Origin: Protostelium mycophagum
Lineage: Eukaryota > Evosea > Variosea > Protosteliida > Protosteliaceae
Length of the DNA stretch: 30,559 nt
Reading direction: 5' to 3'
Assembly (NCBI GenBank): GCA_002081555.1
Contig: MZNV01000757.1
Span: 1 to 30,559, forward strand
Shown here: one piece after another, positions 19,854 to 29,630 of the stretch
Position numbering within the stretch: the first letter of the stretch is position 1
Layout of the letters: the number at the start of each line of letters is the position of its first letter
Made by a program: the position numbers and the translations under genes
The notes under the pieces: generated by a model
Databases searched by the model: none
What the model saw: the letters and a program-made list of their open reading frames with translations, nothing else
What the model was told of the DNA's origin: nothing

Positions 19854-21924
19854 TTAGAAGTCGAAAGCCTGCTTGAAGTAGTAGCTCTCTCCTCCTTGGA
19901 TAAGTCTGGTCACAGGTACATTTCTGCGGTTGTCGGCAGCGTATCTGTTGGCCCAGTGCACAGCCTTCTTCTTTTCGTCTCTGGAAGACGCTTTTCCTAC
20001 CCACACAAAGATCTACAACGAGTCAACTTTGTGCCAAAAATTCTTGGAAATCTCACCTCAACAATTGCGTCAAAGATGAAAGCGTCGTTGGGGTCAAGGA
20101 GTTGTTGGTTGTTGTGCTCTCCCTTGGCAACGAGTGTCATTTGAAGATCTCCAAAGAGATCAGACAGTCTGTACAATTTTCCTTGGTGCTTCTCAGCGAC
20201 CTGCTCGTCCTCTCCAGCGGAGTCGGCACTGGGGATGGGTCCCTTTCCTCCCAAGTGAGCCCAGAACTTGTCGTCTTCTTCTCCCTCATCTGCGACTCGG
20301 TCAGCACGGTGCAAAATACAAAACTGGCAAAAATCCCACCGATGTTCTTTGTGGTGGGCTTTCCAGTACGCTCGTTGATGAATCCTCTAAGAACCTCAGT
20401 CGCCTTTCTTCTCTCTGCGGCGTTACAATCCTTTCCGTTCCACTGCCAGATGTGGAGCCCAGCATCGAGAATGAAACAGTCTCCAGAGTTGAGACCTTTG
20501 ACACTAAGAGGTGCCTGCTGCACTCTGATATACTTCTTTCCTTTGACGTGCAACAATCTAACGGTGGGGCTGGTGAGATCTGGTCTCCTGACGGAATTTC
20601 AATGATATGTTAATGTTATTTCTCATACCAGAGGGTATCAATACCACCATCGAGGTAGATCAGTGCATGGTTCGGGAATAATTCCAGGAAAGCCTGGGAC
20701 TCGTGGTGTTGGTGTTGAAGAGAAGTGGCGACGTCGTCATCACCCACAGCCTTCTCGAGCTCGTCGGCATTGGCGTGGAGAGCTTCGACCTCGTCGGGGG
20801 TTGAGTCTTTTCCGACCCACTTGTAGATTGTGTTCTCAGGTGTACCATCAGGCTGGTACTGAGTGTGCAGGACGAGGTAAGAGTCTCCGGAGAAGAAGGT
20901 TCTTTAAAAGGTCAGGACCATACAACCAGAGACGAAGACCACTTACCCGTATTGCTCACGAGGCCATGGAGCGACCTTACCGTGCTCAATTCTCCATACT
21001 TGGAGAGAGGCAGGGAGTGGAGGAGGCTCGGGGATGGCGTTTTCGGGCTCGGGAACAACAATCTCGCGAGTCTTGTTCTTCTACAACGCGTCAATATTGA
21101 CATGAGTCTTTGTAGAGTGATGTCACCTTCTTTTCATCCTCCTCATCTGGGTCGGGAAGATCCAAGATTTCTGGTGCCACAACAGGTGGAGGAGGGGGGA
21201 TCATGAAAAGAGGCTCGGAGCACTCGTGACGTGCTGCAGGAGCGGGAGGTGCCTCAGGAACGGGTCTGGGCTGGCAACAGTTAATTTGAATAGGGGACAG
21301 GACGACTCACAGTTTCAGGGTTAAATTCGAGTTTGAGGTGGATACGTCCTCTGGCCTTCTCTCCATGTCTTCTGGGGACAAGAGCAATCCATCTAACATA
21401 TTTAGATCACAGTGTTGAAGATTGAACGCACCTCTCAAGGACTGGATTCGCCAAGATGTGGTTGGTCAAGACGTAGCAGAGACCCATGCGGTCGTTCTTG
21501 CCGATGATGTCTACGTCACTTAGAAAGAATCGCAGTCGCTCGCTTACCATGGTCAAAAACCTCAAACTTGAGCTGGTGGTTGTGTTGCAAAACGACATTG
21601 TTCCCTGAACAACTTAGACTCGGTGATAAGACTGAACACTCACACTCCATTGTCTCATTCCAGACAGGATTCATGTTGTTTCTCTTGATGACCTTTGTCT
21701 TCTTGGCGGTGTTGTGTCCGACTCTAACAAAGGGATCAGAGGATTTGGTGAGCTTGTCCTTAGGGTACAAATTCTCTCCTTCGATGATGAAGACCTTGAG
21801 GTTGCCTGTCAGCATTTAGACAAAATGCGTCATGATTCGATTAGAACCAAGTCGCACCCTTTGTAGGCTTCAAGAAGGGCTGAAGGGAGCCAGTGTACTC
21901 GGGAACCAGAGAGATGTAGGACAT
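19854..21924 (-). CDS. C2 domain - Pro-rich linker - severin-like gelsolin protein
   Basis: Predicted calcium-regulated actin-severing protein with a membrane-targeting C2 domain. Eleven exons: complement(19854-20012, 20057-20289, 20340-20587, 20629-20901, 20947-21080, 21127-21270, 21311-21392, 21432-21510, 21548-21604, 21644-21805, 21858-21924), 545 aa. Residues about 23-149 are a C2 domain (LKVFIIEGENLYPKD, KSSDPFVRV, FEVFDHDIIGKNDRMG, with conserved Asp residues). Residues about 150-220 are a Pro/Glu-rich linker (MIPPPPPVVAPEILDLPDPD). Three gelsolin repeats follow: VWRIEHGKVAPWPREQYG, FFSGDSYLVLHTQ; RLLHVKGKK, SGDCFILDAGLHIWQWNGK; and KLYRLSDLFGDLQM, IFVWVGK. Three repeats match the severin/fragmin size class. 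There is no signal peptide, so it is cytosolic. The neighbouring minus-strand gene is also actin-binding. Confidence 0.92.
20011..20026 (-). repeat. Shared 3' intron end, copy in severin-like gene
   Basis: ATCTACAACGAGTCAA on the plus strand. Its core is the 3' end of intron 20013-20056 in gene orientation. A related end (CTACAACGCGTCAA, one mismatch) lies at 21081-21094 in another intron of the same gene. Confidence 0.85.
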
Positions 21925-22383
21925 CGTTTAGCCTGCTGTGCTGGAAAATGACCTGGCTTCCGATTACTTCGGTTGCTATAGAGACTCGTTTGTTCAATCG
22001 AAGGACCCGATCTGGATGGTTTTCAAGGCTGCGGCTGTCAACCATCTCACCTTTCTGAAACAGCTTCGTGCGAAATTTTCACTTATCTTCCTTCCGACTG
22101 ACACATATCGCCATGACTACTTCGATGTAAGAGAAGAAAAACCAAGCTCGCAGACACAGGCTCCTTCTTTAGAGCTTGCTCTCGTCAGAACTCTGTATTC
22201 CAAGACTTTTTACAGCTTTGAATGAACAAAGAATCCACAAGAATTGAACAACACGTTCTTGGGAATGTGTCCCGAGGTGTGTTTTTGGCCAAAAGTCGCA
22301 ATTCTATTTTTGTGACACAAAAAATCTGGAATGAGATGTGTCATCCGCGATTTCCATCTTTATTTCTGAATCACTCAAAACGC
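21925..22383. other. Intergenic region between two actin-binding genes
   Basis: About 460 bases holding the promoter of the C2-severin gene (reading left) and the 3' end of the fimbrin-like gene. A plus-strand open frame at 21938-22225 shows no family motif and is probably chance. Confidence 0.4.
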
Positions 22384-24454
22384 TCAGCTCAAACCTCCTG
22401 GTCCTGTCAGAACCGAATGGATTATGTAACTCACCTTCTTTGGGTAGCGTTTGCAGGGGGCTAAGAATGTCTTGAAGGAGTCCTCTGCGTTGCTTGAAAG
22501 GCCCGAGAAATAGATGGCACAGTCGGCAAGAGACACACTGCCTAACTTTGCCTCAGATTTGGGATTGACGCTGAGGCCAAAATCCCACAGACTGCAGGGG
22601 ATGACCTGTCAAAAATGTCAATGAGACGAAAAATTGATGGAAAATTCACTTGGATTTCGTGACGACCGATGGATAATACAGCAGCTCCCTCTCGTGTCTT
22701 CTTGTCCACCTGATTTTTTTCAATTTTCCCGCGAAAACTGGAATTCAAATTTCAAAAATAACGGTGAGTGTTCTCATAGATGGACGAAAGTTCACTTGTT
22801 TTGCGTTGATGGTGAGGATTCCATTCGGGCGCCAAGAGATACTTCCTTTGGTCTTTCTCTGCCCGCTAGGACCAGTAATCCACAATGTCTTCACATCAGA
22901 TCTTAAACATGATCAGTCATTTCGAGGAAATTTCGATGACGTGTGCGAATTTTCATTGATATTTCCTCACTTTCCGGAAGAAGCTTCTTCTGTTCTTGGT
23001 GTCTCTGGCCGGGATCTTGATCTCTCCTCTAAAGTGGGACTGAAATTAAACAAAGTCAAACCGAAGGCAAAATTGAGTCGGTTATTTCCAGAAATAATTT
23101 CTCTGGGGGTCACAAAGATGGAGTTTTTCGTTCCCAAGGCGGCTTTTGCGACCTAGAAATTTCAGTGAAAATGGAATGGTGATGGTGTGACCTCTGTGAT
23201 GGTGACGGCCCTCTTAGTCTTATCTTGTGTGGATAATAATTCATCCAGCTTCTCTGAAGAAATGAGATTTTCCCGCCAAAAAGAGAATTTGAAATCTGAA
23301 TTTACCGTCGGTCATGTGGTCAGGTGCGATTTTGTTCAAGATGATGGCATAGATTTCACTGTCCTCTGTGTCTGTACCAAATGTCTTTAGCACCTGAAAC
23401 TTGATCAATCTTTTGTCCTTTCAATCTGCAGCCAAAGATTCCCAAAAAATCTAAAATAATAATTTATTTTTCATGACATTATGCCCTGATGACATCAAGA
23501 TGGTATCACCTTTTGTGTGCGCTTCGAGCGCTTGAGATGCCAATTGAACCACGAGAAGAGGGCTTTCTCTGGTGTGAAGTCTTCTCCTGGTGTTGATATG
23601 GGGTTCTCATTCTGTGATTCCAATTGGATTCTTAACTGATCCAGCATTGGTGCATCATCTAATTTTGACAACAGTGATTTTTTGATCAATTGCCACCTGG
23701 AATCATCAATCTCATGCTGAAGCATGTCTCGGCTAGATGTACGGACGTTATCTTCATGCTATATAAAATACAAAGGGCATGTCAAATTCGATCTGATTTG
23801 AATCATGCCAGCGTGGAAATGACGTTGCAGCAGAGCCGCACCGTAAGAACATCCAAATGAGACAGAGTGATATACTCACAAAACACCTAAAATGAGAGTT
23901 GTGTTCTTGTTGGTAATGTCATTAGCCTCTATATTGACAAGTTTGATGTTCAGATTTTTCATGGCGGCAACCGTCTGTTCATTATTCGCCGTTTTCTCAA
24001 ATGTGGATTTTGGATTTGGAATCAGTTTTGCCTCATTAACCTGCACACATTCATTTTTATTCTTGAAATATGTTGATACACATAATACACAATTATACCT
24101 TGCCAGGGTAGAAGGCATTTACGAAACGGTTTAATATGATCCCATCTGAAACAACATCAAAAAGACCGGTCTCGGAATCGACATCAATAAGCAGATCTGG
24201 TTTTGTCTCTGCCAAATTAAGAGTGCTGTTGAGGTATTCTGCAAATCTATGGGTGTCAGTTGTCATGCATTAAGCCCAGGTGTTTTTCGTTCGTTACGAA
24301 CAATAAGATCTTCAGACTTCTTTTGCACTGACCTCTTTCTCTCTGCACTTTCATCAGGCATACGCGAAACAGAGTTACCCAGGATATTTCTGGACACACT
24401 GTTTCCTGAGTCCACCCTCCCTATGGGTGCATTTGAAACAGCGCTGTAGCTCAT
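22384..24454 (-). CDS. Fimbrin-like protein: one two-CH actin-binding domain plus novel C-terminus
   Basis: Model complement(22384-22605, 22650-22709, 22796-22901, 22971-23152, 23192-23253, 23306-23393, 23510-23696, 23880-24040, 24099-24246, 24333-24454), about 445 aa. CH1 spans about residues 40-165 (ERKRFAEYLNSTL, VVSDGIILNRFVN, TLILGVLWQLIKKSLL). CH2 spans about 180-300 (EKALFSWFNWHLKR, EDSEIYAIILNKIAPD, NRLNFAFGLTLFNFSPTLE). This is the fimbrin/plastin pattern, but fimbrin normally has EF-hands and two such pairs; neither is here. About 140 C-terminal residues (LWITGPSGQRKTKGSISW, LSVNPKSEAKLGSVSL, EDSFKTFLAPCKRYPKK) match nothing I know. The N-terminal 40 residues are Ser/Asn-rich. The last exon is written to the first in-frame stop (22384-22386); a spliced ending after 22435 is also possible. 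The start is the first ATG in frame. Confidence 0.82.
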
Positions 24455-24764
24455 CCTCAGATTTCCGATTGTTGGTTTGTGGTGCAACCACCTCGTTGTA
24501 GAGATTCATCTGAAAAAAGAACTGAATTATCAATCATTTTTTGAATTTCAATCAGTGAGAAATACGACATAAATGACACTGCAAAGAGAGATCAGAAGTA
24601 TTAAAGAGACTGAGCGCACCACCATCAGGATTTTTATCATATTGGACAAAATGTTTGCTGCTCAGTTGCCTCTCCAGTTGTTGACATGCATTTGACACGA
24701 GTGCAACCAGGAAAAGTGTCACAAAGAAAGGGATTTGACTCCGAATTGTCTCATTCTTCGAGAA
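24455..24764. other. Divergent promoter region
   Basis: 310 bases between the start codons of the fimbrin-like gene (-) and the GH72 gene (+). It contains the ATCTCTACAACGAG-like sequence (minus strand, about 24490-24510) related to the shared intron end, here outside any intron I could confirm. I see no defined core-promoter element. Confidence 0.4.
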
Positions 24765-26529
24765 ATGCAGAAGCTTCTGGTCATTCTCGCTCTCTTAGCA
24801 GTGGGATTTGCCATTAATCCCATTGTTATTAAAGGGAAATACTTCTTTGATTCAGTAACTGGTGAGAACCTTTGATAATCATCGGCTGACATCTCTTAGG
24901 CGAGCAGTTTTATGTGGTTGGGGTAGGATTTGAGATCCAAACGTGTTCTTAGGGTCTGACTTTTTCAGGCCGCTTATCAGCCCAAAGCCAAAGTTGATCC
25001 CATCTCTGATCTTGCTGGTTTGAAAAGAGACATCCCTCTTCTCACTTCTTTGGGCATCAACACTATCCGTTGTTACTACGTGAATAGCACACTCAATCAC
25101 GATGCCGGTATGAGTCTCCTCGAGCAAGCAGGTGGGAATCAAGGTATCTTGAGCAAGGCTGAAAAAATCCTCAGGCATTTACGTCCTTGTTGATCTGTCC
25201 AATTCCTCCACAAGGATAGATCAGTTCAGTCCTCAATGGAATACCCCTCTTTTCGACGCATACCGTAAGAGATCCTCTTAAAGATCTCTCTCATTTTCAT
25301 AGTTGAACATATCGATGCTTTTCTTGGCTACACTAACACTCTCGGCTTCCTCTCTGGTAATGAAGCAGTCACTTCGGAAGATACCACCTATTCGGGTGCT
25401 TATGTGAAGGCCTCCATCAGAGATGCAAAGGCTTACATCGCCGCTCGGGGTTCCAACAAGCCTGTGGGGTATGCTGCTGCCAATGTTGGAGTTAGCTACA
25501 CATTTCAAGCCTATTTAAACTGTGGCAGTCCAGAGACCAGCGCCGATTTTTATGGGCTCAACAATCACAAGTTTGAAATATATTTTCCCGCTCTTTTTGA
25601 CCGTTATAGATGGTGCGGAGCTTCTGATTTACAGACATCTGGATATTCGGCTTTCGCGCAAAGATGGACAAACTACAGCATTCCCATCTTATTCACCGAG
25701 TACGGTTGTACAAGCCCCAAGACTAGAGATTTCAAAGAGGTGATATTTCCCGCCAAAATATTGTCGAATTTTGAGTCTTGGAGTTCACTTTTGACCTTTA
25801 CAGGTCCCCGCAATATACAGCATCCCCATGACCAACGTTCTCAGCGGAGGTGTGGCCGCATCACCCAGCTCATCACATAATCTCTATATTAGGTTTTGTC
25901 ACTGAATTTGTTGAACACAACAACGATTTTGGTCTAGTAGAGGTCATCAACAGCACGCATGCAAATCCCCTCAACCCCAACTTTGACACCTTTAAAGTCC
26001 AAGTCGCCAAGATCCATCCGTTCAGAAGGACTCTTCTCTCCGCTTATTCCGAGCATTTCCCACAGGAAGCTTGTCCCAAGGTCACGGATCAATGGCACAG
26101 TGCTGCACACGCACTTCCTCCGCTTGCAAACCGCGCAGCGTGCGAATGCATGTACAAACAATCCGCTTGCCAGTGAGGGTTCTTATGTAGTGACTCAACA
26201 TCACTAACAACACAACAGTGCACAAAGACTTGATTTGGCTGACATCGAGGTGAGATACATCTGCGGAAGATACCCAACCGCATGCAATGAGATCATTACG
26301 GAACCGTGGATGGGAATCTATGGAATGTGGAGCATGTGTACACCTTTGCAAAGGACCTCATGGGCCAAATCTCAATTCTTCGCTTGGCCCAACAGTGGTG
26401 ATGGTGAGTTTTCATCTCAAAGTACACGTGATGACGTTTGCAGCTCATCATGATTGCGTGAATGAGGCTCCGGTCATTCCAACTATTCCCCCCTCCGTTG
26501 TATGCCAAAACACTCCCCCATTTGAATAA
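24765..26529 (+). CDS. Secreted GH72 beta-1,3-glucanosyltransferase-like protein with X8-like C-terminus
   Basis: Family known (Gas/Gel/Epd type) for cutting and re-joining beta-1,3-glucan chains. Model join(24765-24861, 24900-24922, 24969-25131, 25175-25264, 25303-25739, 25804-25849, 25893-26172, 26219-26403, 26444-26529), 468 aa. Signal peptide MQKLLVILALLAVGFA. Diagnostic motifs: IVIKGKYFFDSVTGEQFYV, DIPLLTSLGINTIRCYYV, GFLSGNEAVT (acid/base Glu), ILFTEYGC (nucleophile Glu) and SGGFVTEFVEHNNDFGLV. A Cys-rich end (CECMYKQSAC, YICGRYPTAC, YGMWSMC) resembles the X8/CBM43 module of one GH72 subgroup, though divergent. No GPI signal is seen at the C-terminus, unlike most fungal members. Exon 2 is only 23 nt. 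A 33-nt in-frame segment in exon 5 (25577-25609) looks like an intron without a GT donor. Confidence 0.92.
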
Positions 26530-26861
26530 CACCAACACTTAAAATGTGATCTTCAGCGCGCTCATAATTTTTTTAAGCCGTTGATCTGAGCTTCAAAGAA
26601 TATAGCGTGCATGTGTGAGAAGCCTGTGACCCATCTGAACATGAAGACCTCGAATTTCCAAACATTTCCACGAATTGGTGAAATGTCTTCCGGATCGGAG
26701 AAGGGCACTAACGTGATGTCACGTTAAGATAACGCGTGTGTTATTGATTAAAATTAGATCCGATCTTCGGGATGCCCAGATTCACAGAATCGTGACGGTT
26801 TAGAGTTTCGGTGAAGAAAATTCGCTTTCCAAACAAAGTCACACGCAACAGGAAAGAACAG
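26530..26861. other. Intergenic region before the tyrosine phosphatase gene
   Basis: 332 bases with no confident feature. From about 26802 the plus strand is open in the frame of the next gene but has no ATG before 26862, so a small upstream exon of that gene cannot be excluded. Confidence 0.4.
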
Positions 26862-27877
26862 ATGGAACCACAAATGTCCTTGATCGAAGAGTTCGAGGAG
26901 ATTCAAGAGTCGACAATACCGACTTATGGGCTCATCAGTGAGGGAAGTGAGGTTTATAACGCACACAAGAATCGTTACTGGGATGTATTACCGCGGAATG
27001 ATACACGAGTTCTTTTGGACGATTGTGAACATGACTACATCAATGCGAGTTTTATTCAAGGCAACACTCGACCACGAGAATACATCGCTTGTCAAGCGCC
27101 GATGGACACGACTACATCAGATTTTTGGGCGATGATTTGGCAGCAGGTAAGCCTCAATCTCTCTCTTGGAATTAAAATTTTATAGAACTGCGGAGTCATC
27201 GTGATGTTGACCAGTTTGAAAGAAGGAAAAGTACATAAATGTACGAAGTACTGGCCATCAGAAGGCAATTCAGATTCTTACGGCTCCATTAAAGTTTTCC
27301 ACAGAAGGACCGTTTTGCTTACAGCATACACAGTGAGATCCCTGATCATTACCGATACGCTTTCTGCGAGCTCCAAATGGAGGGAAATTTTACAAATTGA
27401 ATTTACGGGCTGGCCTGGTGAGTTTTTCAGGGTCATGTAATTCTAACTGATCTTTAGATCATGGAGTTCCAAGCAGTACAAGATTAATGAGAGACTTGGT
27501 GAGTCTCATGAGGTTCTCAAAAGAGAGGGCAAATAAGTCCGGTTTGACCGGTCCTGTGGTAGTGCACTGCTCGGCCGGCGTTGGACGCACAGGTGATTCG
27601 TCAATTGGTTTGTAATCAAAATGTCTAATTCTCTTCAGGTGCCTTCATTGCTTGCGACATTATACTTCACCGGTTGCAAGCTGGTCTATCAAATGATGTG
27701 AAACAGATTGTCACAGAGCTTCGCCTTCAACGACCGAAGATGGTCATGACTGTGGAGCAGTACGCGCTTGTACATTATATAGCTTTGGAAGGTTTATCTG
27801 CCCAAAAAATACAGCTGTGCGCACAAGAGAGCGACATCATCGTCCCTGCACAATCACTAGAGGCGACTGCCACATAA
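26862..27877 (+). CDS. Protein tyrosine phosphatase, single classical domain
   Basis: Removes phosphate from phosphotyrosine through a cysteine intermediate. Model join(26862-27146, 27186-27417, 27458-27592, 27639-27877), 296 aa; introns 39, 40 and 46 nt. Motifs appear in the standard order: KNRYWDVLPRNDTRV, DYINASFIQGN, YIACQAPMDTTTSDFWAMIW, CGVIVMLT, KYWP, GWPDHGVPSS (general-acid Asp, formed across an intron, about 173) and VVVHCSAGVGRTGAF (Cys about 210, Arg about 216). Every catalytic element is intact. The protein is just this domain, with no transmembrane or targeting part visible, so it is probably cytosolic. The start is the first ATG in the open frame; an extra 5' exon is possible. 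Confidence 0.94.
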
Positions 27878-28102
27878 AGAGACTGTTTTTATTCATCTTT
27901 CATGTCAGACACAGAGAGTACAGGAACAATCAGCAACATGTTCTGATCAATGGAAAGATAATTTTCATTTCTCTGAGGTAGCAGGCTTGCAGCAGAACTT
28001 GCATGAGATCAAATCATCATATGGTCCAAAACAGACGCAGCTGAATTTCGGTAAATCTCCGGAGTGGTTCCATCGAGCGGACGAAGAGCCAATTTTTGCA
28101 GA

Positions 28103-29630
28103 ATGCAAAAACATTTGCCAGCAGTCAGCATGATGATCTATTTCCTCACTCTGATCACGCTCTCAGCTGCCGTGATCACCTCAAATTGTGGACACCTCTC
28201 AGAGTGCAACACTAATCAGTGCTACGATCCGGCAAACTACGATTGCAACACAGACTACTTTACCTACGAGCTTGCTCTCTGTCCTAAGAATGAGCAGTCT
28301 TGTAATGGTGCCTGTTTCGATCCGAACTCGTATCACTGCCGAAATGGAAGTCTCGTCCAAGGACCAGGCTGTGCAATGGGACTCTTAGAATGTAACAACA
28401 ACCAGTGCTTTGATGGCTCGATTTACATCTGCCAAGAGGATTATGGAAGTCTGCTCCTGTGTCCAATACCCACCGTTGCTTGTAATGGACAGTGCTACGA
28501 CTGGAGAGAATATCACTGTGTTGATGGTAAAGTGCTTGAAGGATCAGAAGATCTACAGGGTTATCAAGGTGGTTCTGGCTGGGAAAGTATGCATCGAGAG
28601 TACAGTCAGTCAGAGACACTAACCTATACAGAAAACCCCTCTTGTCTCCTCAGTGATGCTCAATTCCAAATCTATCGCGATTTCGAAGGTAGATATAAAT
28701 TTTGAGGTGCACATCATTGAAACAAAACAGGACCATACATTTCAGGCAAAAGGAATAAGATGTGGCCCAATTACTACCATACTCAGCCTTGTTATGTAGA
28801 TTATAAGACCCTCCATCTCACGGCTGGAGAGACACTAGAATGGAAAGTGAGGAGAAACATGATCTCAATCCAAACTAAGTGGTACAAAGGTGGTGGCATA
28901 CCTGTCAAACGGTACCACTATCTACTTTGGCTGCAAGGAGGACCAAAGTACAATCTGGTCCAGCAACTTTGCCAGTGTTCCGAACTGTACCTTTGTGGCT
29001 CCTAACAACGGACTGGGCACATTCTCCATCAGACTCTTTGGTGACTTTCCTATGTTGGCATACCCAACTCCAGCTGCATACATCCCCACGCTTGTGGTAC
29101 CACCCGTCAGCTCTGAGCCTGAAGAGGCACCACAGGACCAGTGGCCCACCACACTCAAATATAGAAACTACATCGAGAACAGAACACCTATTGTCTTATT
29201 GGCTTCCGGTATGACCGCCCTGCTTCGCAATGACACCAGTGTCATGTTTCAAAAATACACAAGCATGAGTGAGGTTGTCAAAGAGAGTAACTCCTGGACC
29301 TTTGTACCATCTGCAAACGGAAACTCCACCTACTACCTTGTATACAACGACGGTCAGCTGTACCTCAACTCCAACTTGACCCTTGTCCCGAGCTGCAACA
29401 CTACGGATTGCGTCTGGGAGGCGGGAGGCAAAGTGGACAGCACTATAGGATTGCGCAACATCTTGACTGGATTATCGATACAAAACGATGGCTGCTTGAG
29501 CGCTATTAATATTGACCCGACTGAAGACAAAGAGTTGGACACGATTGTTTATGGTTCTGCTTCCACTGTGATACTTACACCCGCAAATTACCAGTGTGGG
29601 CTCTTCTATGTTATATTTAAGGATGCATAA
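28103..29630 (+). CDS. Secreted protein with CBM52-like Cys repeats and unknown C-terminal domain
   Basis: Model join(28103-28688, 28731-28846, 28890-29630), 480 aa. A hydrophobic signal (MMIYFLTLITLSAA) follows a short N-terminal stretch; the second ATG pair may be the true start. Residues about 30-160 hold four units of the form CNxxCYDPxxYxC (CNTNQCYDPANYDC, CNGACFDPNSYHC, CNNNQCFDGSIYIC, CNGQCYDWREYHC), alternating with LLxCP segments. That spacing matches the CBM52 glucan-binding module of fungal beta-glucanases. The remaining roughly 300 residues carry N-glycosylation sites and a Pro/Glu linker (VVPPVSSEPEEAP) but no glycosidase motif I know. It may be a lectin-like glucan-binding protein. 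Exon 2 could instead start at 28746; both keep frame. This is the last gene before the telomere. Confidence 0.82.

Noticed and set aside
21938-22225. Plus-strand open frame in the gap between the severin and fimbrin genes
   Set aside because: No motif and no splice-linked continuation; it lies over the expected promoter of the severin gene.
22971-23152. Possible extra intron at 23041-23062 giving a frame with GEIKIPARDTKNRR
   Set aside because: The unspliced frame (LNFAFGLTLFNFSPTLE) matches the fimbrin CH2 end and joins the next exon in phase.
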